In this document: positions 23,993 through 31,312 of the stretch, piece by piece
Numbering within the stretch: the stretch's first letter is position 1
How the letters are laid out: each line of letters opens with the position of its first letter
DNA from: Candidatus Segetimicrobium genomatis
Lineage (GTDB): Bacteria > Sysuimicrobiota > Sysuimicrobiia > Sysuimicrobiales > Kaftiobacteriaceae
Assembly (NCBI GenBank): GCA_005882335.1
Contig: VBAP01000007.1
Location: forward strand, 1 to 43,502
Direction: 5' to 3'
DNA: 43,502 nucleotides
The notes under the pieces: generated by a model
What the model was told of the DNA's origin: nothing
The model's input: the letters and a program-made list of their open reading frames with translations, nothing else
Database searches by the model: none
Made by a program: the position numbers and the translations under genes

Positions 23993-26434
23993 ATGCACGC
24001 GGGATGGCGCCGGGGAGTCTATGCGGCGCTGGGCGCGGCGATGGTGCTCACGTTCGCGACCGGGATGGCCTCGGCCCACAGCGTCCTGCAGCGGTCGATC
24101 CCACCTGCCAACGCTTCACTTCCCGCACCGCCGCGGCAGATCGTCCTGATCTTCAGCGAACCAGTAGTCGACGGACTGAGTACGGCGACAGTTGCCGATC
24201 GCACCGCCGCGGTCGTCTCGCACGTGTCAACGGTGGCCCGGGACGGCCGGACACTCACCATATCCGTTGGTCCGCTCGCCACGGGCGTCTATACCGTGCG
24301 CTGGAGGGTGCTCTCCGCTACCGATGGTCACACGACCAGCGGGTTTCTCCTGTTTGGCGTCGGCCAGGGGCCTCCCGCGGGTGGACCGGCGGGAAGCGAG
24401 GTGATCGGCCCGCCGGTGTCAGAAGTCCTCGTTCGGTGGGCAAACTTCGCCGCGGCAATCCTACTCGCCGGAACGGTCTTTTTCCAGTATTTCATCCTGC
24501 GGCCCGCGCGGACACAGTTCGCTGCCGCCGGCGGGTCGCAGGCGCAGGGGGGGACAGACCGCCTGCTGGGGGCCACCACCGTTGCGTCGGGAGTGGTCCT
24601 CGTGTTCGGGCTGATCGGTGAGTTTGTTCTTGAAGCGGCGACGCTGCTGGATACGTCCGTGGTCGGGGTATGGCGCAGTGGAACGCTGTGGACGTTGCTT
24701 GGAGGGACAAAAGCCGGCTGGAGTACTCTCACCCGCGCCGCCGGAGCGTTCGTCCTGCTGATCCCGACGTCCCCATCCGGCCGGATCTTTCGCGCCGCGA
24801 TGCTCGTCTGGTTCGCCATTGTCGGCGTGATGTCCGGGCTACTCGGTGGGCCGGTGGCGCTGGCCGGGTCAGTTCACCTGGCCGCCCTGGTCCTGGTGGC
24901 GTCGGTCTACGGACTGGTCAGCGTCATCGCCGCGGTGATCGTTCCGAAGATCCCCGATGCCATCGTCCCGGAGTTCCCGATCGTCGGTCCTGTCGCGGCC
25001 GCGGCGATCTTGGCCGGGTTTACCGTGAGTTCGCACGCCGTGGGCAGCGGGCCGACGGCGATCGTCCTGGACTGGGCCCATCTGTTCGGCGCCTCGCTGT
25101 GGGTGGGCGGTCTGCTGCCGTTGTGGCTGGCGCTGCGCCGCGTTTCGAAGGAGGAGCGGAGGGGCGTCGCGCGGATACTCGTACCCAGATTCTCGCGCAT
25201 GGCCGCGATCGCGGTGGCGGTGCTGGCTGTCACCGGTGTATACAGCGCGCTGGTGCACGTCCCCAGCCTGCGGGCGTTGACGGTCACGACGTATGGAAGA
25301 ACGCTGCTGATCAAACTGCTGCTCGTGCTTCCCGCCGTCGCGCTCGGCGCCTACAACCGTTTTGTGCTGCGTGCCAGGATGGAGGGCCAGCGGTCCGCAG
25401 ACGGCGCACCGCACCGGTTGCTGCCCAGCCTGAGTGTGGAGATCACGTTGGGCGCGACAATCCTGCTCGTGGTGGCCGTGCTGACCGTCACGCCGCCCGC
25501 GGCCGTGACGATGCCGGTCCCAGCGCAGCCGCCGCTGATCCTCGCGGGGCTGGCGGGTCCGTTCCACGCTGACCTCACTGTCTCTCCCGCCGAACCGGGA
25601 TGGAATCGTTTCGAGGCCGCCGTCCGCACGGTCGAGGGGCCGGTCAATCCCGCAGGAACACGAGTCCTCCTGCGACTGATCAAACTCGACGAGGATCTCG
25701 ATCCGATCACGATTACGTTGCAGCCGGAGGGGGACCGCTTTGCGGCCGAAGGCGGGGAACTGGGGGTTCCCGGATGGTGGGAGGTGCGCCTCGTCGTCAG
25801 GCAGCGGGACAAGCGCGATGCTACCACGACGTTCCCGCTCAAGCTCGGCGTCGCGTCCGGCCGGCCCGATCCGCAGGCGCAGCGGATGCTGATGCAGGCC
25901 CAACAGGCCGCTGCCCGCATCCGGACGTGGCGCGAGGTCGAGCAGATCACCGATGGATCCGGAGGCGTAACCGTCACGAAACTGGAGATGGTGAAGCCCG
26001 ACCGCGTGCGCTATCGTACGGCGAGCGGCGCCGAAGCCATCATCATCGGCGCCACACGCTTGTACCGGCAGGGCGGGGGGCGGTGGGAACGCGATACCCT
26101 CCCGTCCCCCGTCGTGCTGGAGGGCCCCTTCGTCTCATACATGCAGGGCGCTACGGCTGTCTCGCTGGGCAGGAGCGGGACCTGCGACGACGAGCCCCGT
26201 ACCAAACGCGACCCGCCTCCAGGAGCTGGTCCGCAGGTCGGGACCGTCGCGGCGGCACGGGGCGAACCATGTCGGATCCTCACCTGGGAGTTACCCAGTA
26301 GCCGCGCATCGTTCGCCGCGTGGGTCGGACTCGACACGTACCGGATCTACCGCCTCTACATGGCCGCACCGTTTCACTACATGACGGCGCAGGCGCTCGA
26401 CCTCAACACTCCCCTGCGAATCACACCGCCCTAG
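23993..26434 (+). CDS. CopC-CopD fusion with C-terminal extracytoplasmic domains
   Basis: This 813-residue protein has, in order: a signal peptide; a CopC domain starting AHSVLQRSIPPANASL and ending SATDGHTTSGFLLFGV, where the copper His is kept; about eight membrane segments of a CopD-type copper resistance/uptake domain with SHAVGSGP and LDWAHLFGASLWVGGL motifs near residues 340-375; then a soluble region from about 518. The soluble region looks like a YtkA/FixH-type beta sandwich (FHADLTVSPAEPGWNRF) followed from about 640 by a LolA-like part (ARIRTWREVEQITDG). It should move or sense copper at the membrane. The long C-terminal addition is not part of typical CopD proteins. Confidence 0.85.
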   Translation: MHAGWRRGVYAALGAAMVLTFATGMASAHSVLQRSIPPANASLPAPPRQIVLIFSEPVVDGLSTATVADRTAAVVSHVSTVARDGRTLTISVGPLATGVYTVRWRVLSATDGHTTSGFLLFGVGQGPPAGGPAGSEVIGPPVSEVLVRWANFAAAILLAGTVFFQYFILRPARTQFAAAGGSQAQGGTDRLLGATTVASGVVLVFGLIGEFVLEAATLLDTSVVGVWRSGTLWTLLGGTKAGWSTLTRAAGAFVLLIPTSPSGRIFRAAMLVWFAIVGVMSGLLGGPVALAGSVHLAALVLVASVYGLVSVIAAVIVPKIPDAIVPEFPIVGPVAAAAILAGFTVSSHAVGSGPTAIVLDWAHLFGASLWVGGLLPLWLALRRVSKEERRGVARILVPRFSRMAAIAVAVLAVTGVYSALVHVPSLRALTVTTYGRTLLIKLLLVLPAVALGAYNRFVLRARMEGQRSADGAPHRLLPSLSVEITLGATILLVVAVLTVTPPAAVTMPVPAQPPLILAGLAGPFHADLTVSPAEPGWNRFEAAVRTVEGPVNPAGTRVLLRLIKLDEDLDPITITLQPEGDRFAAEGGELGVPGWWEVRLVVRQRDKRDATTTFPLKLGVASGRPDPQAQRMLMQAQQAAARIRTWREVEQITDGSGGVTVTKLEMVKPDRVRYRTASGAEAIIIGATRLYRQGGGRWERDTLPSPVVLEGPFVSYMQGATAVSLGRSGTCDDEPRTKRDPPPGAGPQVGTVAAARGEPCRILTWELPSSRASFAAWVGLDTYRIYRLYMAAPFHYMTAQALDLNTPLRITPP

Positions 26435-26458
26435 CACCCGACCGGGCTGCCTCCGCGT

Positions 26459-26487
26459 CCTTCCACGGTGCCAGGCACCGTGGAAGG
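26459..26487. repeat. Perfect 14-bp palindrome with one-base centre
   Basis: CCTTCCACGGTGCC at 26459-26472 is followed by one A and its exact reverse complement at 26474-26487. The GGTGCCAGGCACC core resembles short palindromes scattered in many environmental genomes. It lies in the 122-base gap between the CopC-CopD gene and the zinc-ribbon gene. A strong hairpin without a T run could stabilise the 3' end of the upstream mRNA or weakly terminate it. Confidence 0.8.
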
Positions 26488-26556
26488 ATGATCCGTCTAC
26501 GTCCCCAGGTTCGGTGGTACAACATCGGCGGGGGCGGAGGCGAAGGGGAGGGAGCT

Positions 26557-26901
26557 ATGCTCTGTCGGTCGTGCGGCCGGATGAATCGTGACGAGGACTT
26601 ATTCTGCAGTTCATGCGGGGCAAAACTCCTACGATCAAAAGTCTGCCGGGCCTGCGGTGCAAAGAACCGCCACGATGCGACCTTCTGTGGAACCTGCGGT
26701 GCGAAGCTTCCCGATGATGGTCTGCACTGTCCGTCCTGTGGCCATCCGGTCGGGCCCCACTCCCAGTTCTGCGCGAACTGTGGCACGCAGGTCGTGGAGG
26801 GAATCGTCTGCGGAACGTGCCATTCGGTCAACCGTAATGATGCGAGATTTTGTGCGTTCTGTGGGGGCGCGCTGAAGGTGCCCGCCGCGGCGGCCTCCTG
26901 A
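26557..26901 (+). CDS. Protein of four tandem zinc ribbons
   Basis: This 114-residue protein consists almost wholly of CxxC pairs: CRSC/CSSC, CRAC/CGTC, CPSC/CANC and CGTC/CAFC, each pair 10-14 residues apart, ending in an Ala-rich tail. Each quartet should bind one zinc ion (double-zinc-ribbon type). No other domain is present, so it may bridge proteins or nucleic acids. Function is unknown. The ATG at 26557 is preceded by GGGGAGGGAGC. It is followed by a strong hairpin terminator and stands alone between the copper island and the convergent ribokinase gene. Confidence 0.8.
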   Translation: MLCRSCGRMNRDEDLFCSSCGAKLLRSKVCRACGAKNRHDATFCGTCGAKLPDDGLHCPSCGHPVGPHSQFCANCGTQVVEGIVCGTCHSVNRNDARFCAFCGGALKVPAAAAS

Positions 26902-26924
26902 TCCCTCCCTTGAGTTGGGGAGCG

Positions 26925-26957
26925 GCGAAGCCGGCGATGAGCCGGCTTCGCTGTTTT
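26925..26957 (+). terminator. Hairpin terminator after the zinc-ribbon gene
   Basis: GCGAAGCCGGC at 26925-26935 pairs perfectly with GCCGGCTTCGC at 26941-26951 around a GATGA loop and is followed by TGTTTT. It may also serve the convergent ribokinase gene, whose stop lies 11 bases further on. Confidence 0.75.
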
Positions 26958-26967
26958 GCGCGTGCCA

Positions 26968-27906
26968 TCAAGCCAGCCTGTGCTGGGCGAGGAACCTGTC
27001 GGCTTCCTCGCGTGAGGGAAAGGACGTCTGGGTCCCGATGCGCGTGACGGAGAGGGCGGCCACCGCATTCGCGCGCCCGACAGCATCCCGCAGGGACGCT
27101 CCTTCCCCGAGAAAGACAGCCAGACTGCCGATGAAGGCGTCGCCGGCGCCGGTGGGGTCGACTGCGTCGACCCGGATCGAGGGTACGTGCTCCGGAGCCC
27201 CTGCGTCGAGCACAAGCGCGCCCCGCGCCCCCAGCGTGATGATGACGACGCGCGGACCGCGTCTGAGGAGGATGCGGCCCGCCGCCGCCGCCTCTTCCAC
27301 GGTCGTGACCGGTTGCCCCGTGAGGCTCTCGGTCTCGGTCTCGTTGGGGACGCAGAAATCGCAGAGCCTGAGCAACTCGTCCGGCAGCGCAGCGGCCGGG
27401 GCCGGGTTCAGGATCGTCCTCGCTTTAGCGGCCTTGGCGATGCGGAAGGCTTCCAGGGTGGTCTCCACCGGGATCTCCAGCTGGCAGATGAGGACGTCGG
27501 CAGCCTCGACGGCGGGCGTGCTCCGGCGCACGTCGGCCGGCGAGAGCCCCATGTTGGCCCCGGGGACAATCACGACAAAGTTCTGCGCGTTGTCGTCCAC
27601 GAAAATCGGCGCGACCCCCGAGGCGCGTTCGTTATCGAAGAGCACATACGTGGTCTCCACACCCTGCTGGCGGTAGTTGCCGAGCGAGCCTTCGCCGAAC
27701 ACATCTCGCCCCAGCTTGGTCACCATGGTCACCTGCGCACGCAGTTTGGCCGCCATGACCGCCTGGTTCGCGCCTTTCCCGCCGTAGCCCATGTGGAAGG
27801 AATGGCCAACGATCGTTTCGCCCAGGCGGGGTAGGTGGGGGACCCTGGAGATCAGGTCCATGTTTGAGGATCCCACCACGCAGATTTTCGGCGGTGTGTG
27901 AGGCAC
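26968..27906 (-). CDS. rbsK: Ribokinase (PfkB family)
   Basis: This 312-residue kinase has both PfkB signatures: GYGGKGANQAVMAAKLRA near 36-55 and the catalytic anion-hole motif DAVDPTGAGDAFIGSLA near 243-259. The N terminus PKICVVGSSNMDLISRVPHLPRLGET is typical of RbsK. It phosphorylates D-ribose or a related sugar at O5 in the cytoplasm. The start is GTG at 27906, with GGAGGT five bases upstream. A longer frame exists upstream but runs under the divergent amidase gene. No ribose transporter is adjacent, so the sugar source is unclear. Confidence 0.9.
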   Translation of the reverse strand: MPHTPPKICVVGSSNMDLISRVPHLPRLGETIVGHSFHMGYGGKGANQAVMAAKLRAQVTMVTKLGRDVFGEGSLGNYRQQGVETTYVLFDNERASGVAPIFVDDNAQNFVVIVPGANMGLSPADVRRSTPAVEAADVLICQLEIPVETTLEAFRIAKAAKARTILNPAPAAALPDELLRLCDFCVPNETETESLTGQPVTTVEEAAAAGRILLRRGPRVVIITLGARGALVLDAGAPEHVPSIRVDAVDPTGAGDAFIGSLAVFLGEGASLRDAVGRANAVAALSVTRIGTQTSFPSREEADRFLAQHRLA

Positions 27907-28010
27907 TCGTGACCTCCGCGACTGCGGCCAATGTCCCGGGCCGGCCCTGCCGGGGGCCGGTACCGAGGCATCTTCCTGCCGCCGGGCCGAATCTCCTCGG
28001 CGGCGTACGG

Positions 28011-28016
28011 TAGTAT
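28011..28016 (+). promoter_or_regulatory. -10 box of a leaderless amidase transcript
   Basis: TAGTAT lies eight bases before the ATG at 28025 in an otherwise GC-rich gap, and no Shine-Dalgarno sequence is present. The transcription start would fall at the ATG. A clear -35 is not visible. The arrangement is like that before lgt. Confidence 0.45.
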
Positions 28017-28024
28017 TTGAATAG

Positions 28025-29125
28025 ATGAGTGCATTGCACGGTGATGATCTGCACTTTGCGACCGTGGTCGATCTTGGTCGAGCCTTGCGAGCGAAGAAGA
28101 TCACCGCGGTGGAATTGACGCGCCTCTTCCTCAATCGACTGGCGGCCGGGGGCCCTCGGTACAATGCGTTGGCCGAACTGACTCCTGAGCTGGCCGCGCG
28201 CCAGGCGCAGCGGGCCGACCTTATGCTCCGCCGCGGCCACGCCGCCTCTCCGCTGGTAGGCATTCCTTACGGTGCCAAGGACCTGCTCGCCACAAAAGGG
28301 ATTCCCACCCGATGGGGCGCGCCGCCCTTCCGCGAGCAAGTCTTCGACTACGATGCGGCAGTGATCACTCGCCTGGGTGCTGCGGGGGCGGTGCTCATCG
28401 GAAAACTGGCGATGGTGGAACTGGCCGGGGGAGGTGGCTACCATTACGCATCCGCCTCGCTGCACGGCCCGGGGCTGAACCCCTGGAACGTGCATCACTG
28501 GTCGGGTGGTTCATCGTCGGGTTCAGCCAGCGCCGTGGCGGCCGGGCTGGCGCCGTTTGCCCTGGGTTCCGAGACGTGGGGGAGTATCATGACCCCCGCC
28601 AGCTATTGCGGGATCACAGGACTGCGGCCGACCTCGGGGCGGGTCAGCCGCGCCGGCGCGATGGAACTCGCCTGGAGCATGGACAAGATCGGACCACTGG
28701 CGCACAGCGCGGAGGATTGCGGCTGGGTCTTGCAGTCTATCGCCGGTCATGATCCGAACGATGCTGCTACGACCCGCCACAAATTCGTGTTTCAGCGCCG
28801 CGTACGGCGACACGGTTTCCGGCTTGGGGTGCTCCCACTCGACTACGGGACTGCGCCGGGCGGAGCGGAGACAGAGGAGGTTTTCGAGGAGGCGCTGCGC
28901 GTGTTGCGGGGGGCCGGCATGAACGTCGCCGCCGCGGGATGGCCGGACTACCCGTACACTGATATCGCCCGTAAGGTATTGGGCGGCGAGGTCGCGGCGG
29001 TCCATGAGAGTTTATCAGAAGCAAACGGTTGGATGAGCTGGTCGACACGGGCCAAAAGGAGGCCTGAGAGGTTACCTGACGCTGACGGCCGCGGACTACG
29101 CCCGTGCGGCAGAGCAGCGCATTAA
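28025..29125 (+). CDS. Amidase signature family protein, N-terminal part before frame breaks
   Basis: The product has the amidase core with a Ser-cisSer-Lys triad: Lys near 84 in VGIPYGAKDLLATKG, and the glycine/serine-rich segment HWSGGSSSGSASAVAAGLAPFALGSETWGSI near 158-190 with both serines. Amidases of this family hydrolyse C-N bonds of amides (GatA is the best known relative). The frame is coherent to about residue 330, then degenerates into an Arg-rich tail. The expected continuation appears in two other frames: RLDELVDTGQKE from 29026, then GLRGYLTLTAADYARAAEQR from 29061. Two single-base losses would explain this. It is probably not translated to full length as it stands. Confidence 0.8.
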   Translation: MSALHGDDLHFATVVDLGRALRAKKITAVELTRLFLNRLAAGGPRYNALAELTPELAARQAQRADLMLRRGHAASPLVGIPYGAKDLLATKGIPTRWGAPPFREQVFDYDAAVITRLGAAGAVLIGKLAMVELAGGGGYHYASASLHGPGLNPWNVHHWSGGSSSGSASAVAAGLAPFALGSETWGSIMTPASYCGITGLRPTSGRVSRAGAMELAWSMDKIGPLAHSAEDCGWVLQSIAGHDPNDAATTRHKFVFQRRVRRHGFRLGVLPLDYGTAPGGAETEEVFEEALRVLRGAGMNVAAAGWPDYPYTDIARKVLGGEVAAVHESLSEANGWMSWSTRAKRRPERLPDADGRGLRPCGRAAH

Positions 29126-29429
29126 CGCCGCGAGGGCGATACTCGAGATGTTCGGTCGGTTCGACGCGCTGCTTATGCCCACGCTGATAGGAGAAGCCGT
29201 GACGCTGGACACGAACCTCAGCACGCGCTTCGGAGGTTCGCGTGGAGCGAGCGTGCTGGGCCCGCTGGCCGGTGTCCCATGCCTGTCGGTACCCATGGGT
29301 TTCGGGCCGCATGGGTTGCCCCTCGGCCTGTCCATCACCGGAGATCTATCCTGCGAGAATACGATTCTGCAGATTGGCATGACGTACCAGAGAGAGACGG
29401 ACTGGCACCGCCGAAGACCGCCCCCGTAA
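29061..29429 (+). pseudogene. Amidase C-terminal part in shifted frame
   Basis: This frame completes the amidase with an AADYARAAEQRINAARAILEMFGRFDALLMPT helix-strand unit and the substrate-pocket end PLAGVPCLSVPMGFGPHGLPLGLSITG. The joined gene (28025-29429) would code for about 468 residues, a normal amidase length. There is no ribosome site for independent translation. Confidence 0.75.
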
Positions 29430-29549
29430 GAGCCCGCTTCCGTAGCCTCTGCGGTTGGTCTAGGATGCTCGAGCCTGGGTAGGTCTAGGGATAGGAATCT
29501 GAACGTACAAAAGTGTCGGCTCGCACGGGTCGAATGACAGGAGGCCCCC

Positions 29550-30305
29550 ATGTCCTTAGGCCAGCCGATGTCTCGTTTCGAGCTGCGCAACTGCCCGAAG
29601 TGCGGAGCGCAGCAGCAAAGCCCAGGCTCAACGATCTGTGAGCAGTGCGGCACAGACATGCGTGTGGCATCCATGCAGTTCCCCTCACAGCGTTCTGTGC
29701 CACACCTCAAGGTGCATTTCCGAACCCCGACCCATCTCCTAAAGCGGACCATCACGGCGCTGGTGGCGCTGGCGGTTGTCGTTGTTGGTTTGAGCTTCGT
29801 CCCTGCGGTGAGTGCGCGCGTCCCGGCGATGAAGAAAGTTGCAGCGACCGCCCAACTGGAACTGCGGCGCGCCGAGGCATTTGTCAGCAGGTACCTGCCG
29901 CGTTTGAAGATTGGGACTCAGACCCAGCGACGCCCCTCGCCGCCGGCTGCGACCTCACCGAAATCCGCGCCGGCCAAGCGGCCGGCTGCGCCGCCACAGA
30001 AATCCGCACCGGCCCGGACCGCAGCTATACAATCTGTGACGGTCAGGTCCACACCAATCGGAGTGACAGTACAAGTCAACGCACGCGCAGTGGGGAAGAC
30101 CCCGCTGACCCTCAAGCTCGCGCCGGGAACCTACAAGGTGACATTCAGCCGGTCGGGCTACGTGACGGTCACGCGTACGATCACTGTGAAGGCCGGACAG
30201 GCCGCCTCGCTAAATGTGGCCCTTGCGAAAGCGCGTTCGGGAACGCCATCGGCCCCGGCACAGGCGCCGCCGCCTCAACCTCAGCCGGGTAATAGCGGGA
30301 AGTAA
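29550..30305 (+). CDS. Zinc-ribbon/transmembrane/PEGA-domain protein, copy 1
   Basis: This 251-residue protein has an N-terminal zinc ribbon (NCPKCGAQQQSPGSTICEQCG, residues 14-34). It then has a basic stretch, one membrane segment at about 70-88, a helical and Pro/Ala/Lys-rich linker, and a C-terminal PEGA domain (about 160-235). The PEGA hallmarks are STPIGVTVQVNARAVGKTPLTL and APGTYKVTFSRSGYVTVTRTITV. The tail is Pro/Gln-rich. PEGA domains act outside the cytoplasm at the envelope, while the ribbon would lie inside. A paralog lies at 35498-36274. The start ATG follows ACAGGAGGCCCCC. Confidence 0.75.
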   Translation: MSLGQPMSRFELRNCPKCGAQQQSPGSTICEQCGTDMRVASMQFPSQRSVPHLKVHFRTPTHLLKRTITALVALAVVVVGLSFVPAVSARVPAMKKVAATAQLELRRAEAFVSRYLPRLKIGTQTQRRPSPPAATSPKSAPAKRPAAPPQKSAPARTAAIQSVTVRSTPIGVTVQVNARAVGKTPLTLKLAPGTYKVTFSRSGYVTVTRTITVKAGQAASLNVALAKARSGTPSAPAQAPPPQPQPGNSGK

Positions 30306-30310
30306 AGGTC

Positions 30311-30455
30311 TCAACACGACCAGCCCATGCTCATTCCAATCTTGATTCCTAGGAAGGCGCGATAGAAATCTCGGTTCTCCTCGGAAGGCGCGATAGAAAT
30401 CCCGGTTCTCCTCGAAGGCCTCGGTCTTGACGTTCGGCACGACTCGCCTGAATAG
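30311..30455 (-). pseudogene. Remnant of a VOC-family gene
   Basis: On the minus strand this reads FRRVVPNVKTEAFEENRDFY and, after a frame change, LGIKIGMSMGW and stop. It matches the first about 30 residues of the intact VOC gene at 33021-33377 (IRRVVPNVKSDKFEESRSFY...GFNVGMDLGW). The remaining three quarters of the gene are absent. A 31-base tandem duplication inside it breaks the frame. Similarity to the intact copy continues about 60 bases upstream of the start (AGCCCCGAGCC and flanks), so a segment was duplicated and then decayed. Confidence 0.75.
30354..30414. repeat. 31-base tandem duplication inside the VOC remnant
   Basis: The unit starts AAGGCGCGATAGAAATC at 30354 and again at 30385. 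The copies differ by one internal substitution and by a G at the junction. Because 31 is not a multiple of three it shifts the VOC frame. The single internal difference suggests it is not a very recent slip. Confidence 0.9.
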
Positions 30456-30547
30456 CCGCGTCCACGCCCTCCTATGCGCCGTGTCCGCCAGGCGTCGGCT
30501 CGGGGCTGGCCTCGCCCCGATTGGGTCGATTCCTCGGTCCGGAAGGA

Positions 30548-30592
30548 GGTACCCGGTGCCCGGAAATCGGGCGAAACTGGTACCTGGTACGT
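30548..30592. repeat. Short mirrored 7-nt repeat (candidate element G)
   Basis: GGTACCC and GGTGCCC at 30548-30561 face GGTACCT and GGTACGT at 30579-30592. GGTACC is self-complementary, so the arms can pair. It is shorter than the other elements. It lies in the 428-base gap 30306-30733, which otherwise holds the VOC remnant and no convincing gene. Confidence 0.4.
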
Positions 30593-30733
30593 TAATGCGA
30601 GATTGCACCCTGGAGTGGCCCGGCTGGTGGATGAATATGCGTCTGAATGTCGGTATAAATGAGGTAGGGGTATCTGGGCCGAAGACAGACAGACGTCGCT
30701 GACCAGCAGTACAAGGACGGGGGGAGACCGCAG

Positions 30734-31219
30734 ATGATCATCAAGGCGCTTCCAGCGGTAAGGGAATTCATCCAGCCGGGCGCCGCTGTCCTCGCGAGCG
30801 GAGCATTTGACCCTCTCCACTACGGCCACATCCGATACATCCGGGCGGCTGCGGAGCATGCCAGAACGTCCAATCTCCCGCTGGTAGTCGCCGTGGCCCC
30901 GGACGAATACGTCAAACGAAGACACCCGCTGCTTCAGCCGCTGGAGGGGCGGATGGAAATGCTGGACGCGCTGCAGGGGGTGGACTTCGTGGTCCCTCAG
31001 GCGAGTGAAAGTCTCACAAAGGCGATCAAAGAGATCTGCCCTGTCTATTTGATCAAAGGCACGGACTGGAAGGCGCACGGCCTGCCGGAAGACGAGGTGA
31101 AGGCCATTAAGGAGGTTGGAGCAACCATCTCGTGGGTGGATGTGAGCCCCATCAGCAGCAGCGAGTTGCTGCACGCGGCCTTTTGGCGGTTCGCCGACGA
31201 GTGGGTCGGCCGGACGTAG
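30734..31219 (+). CDS. Cytidylyltransferase-fold nucleotidyltransferase
   Basis: This 161-residue protein has the HxGH nucleotidyltransferase signature in ASGAFDPLHYGHIRYI (His29, His32) and the second signature ISSSELL near 146-152, the counterpart of the ISSTxxR motif. It resembles the nucleotidyltransferase half of RfaE/HldE or TagD-like cytidylyltransferases, which couple a sugar or polyol phosphate to a nucleotide. No lipopolysaccharide or teichoic acid genes are nearby, so the substrate is open. GGGGGGAG precedes the ATG. It is convergent with the LVIVD-repeat gene. Confidence 0.8.
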   Translation: MIIKALPAVREFIQPGAAVLASGAFDPLHYGHIRYIRAAAEHARTSNLPLVVAVAPDEYVKRRHPLLQPLEGRMEMLDALQGVDFVVPQASESLTKAIKEICPVYLIKGTDWKAHGLPEDEVKAIKEVGATISWVDVSPISSSELLHAAFWRFADEWVGRT

Positions 31220-31312
31220 GAACAGGGCGGCCGTGACCCTGTGAGTCTCCCGCTCAAAACCCGAGAACTCTCCGTGCTCCCTGGGTGACCGAGGAGGGCT
31301 GGGTCCCTCTAA

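Noticed and set aside
27907-28263. Upstream extension of ribokinase
   Set aside because: A GGAGGT site precedes GTG 27906, where the ribokinase fold begins; the extension lies under the amidase gene.
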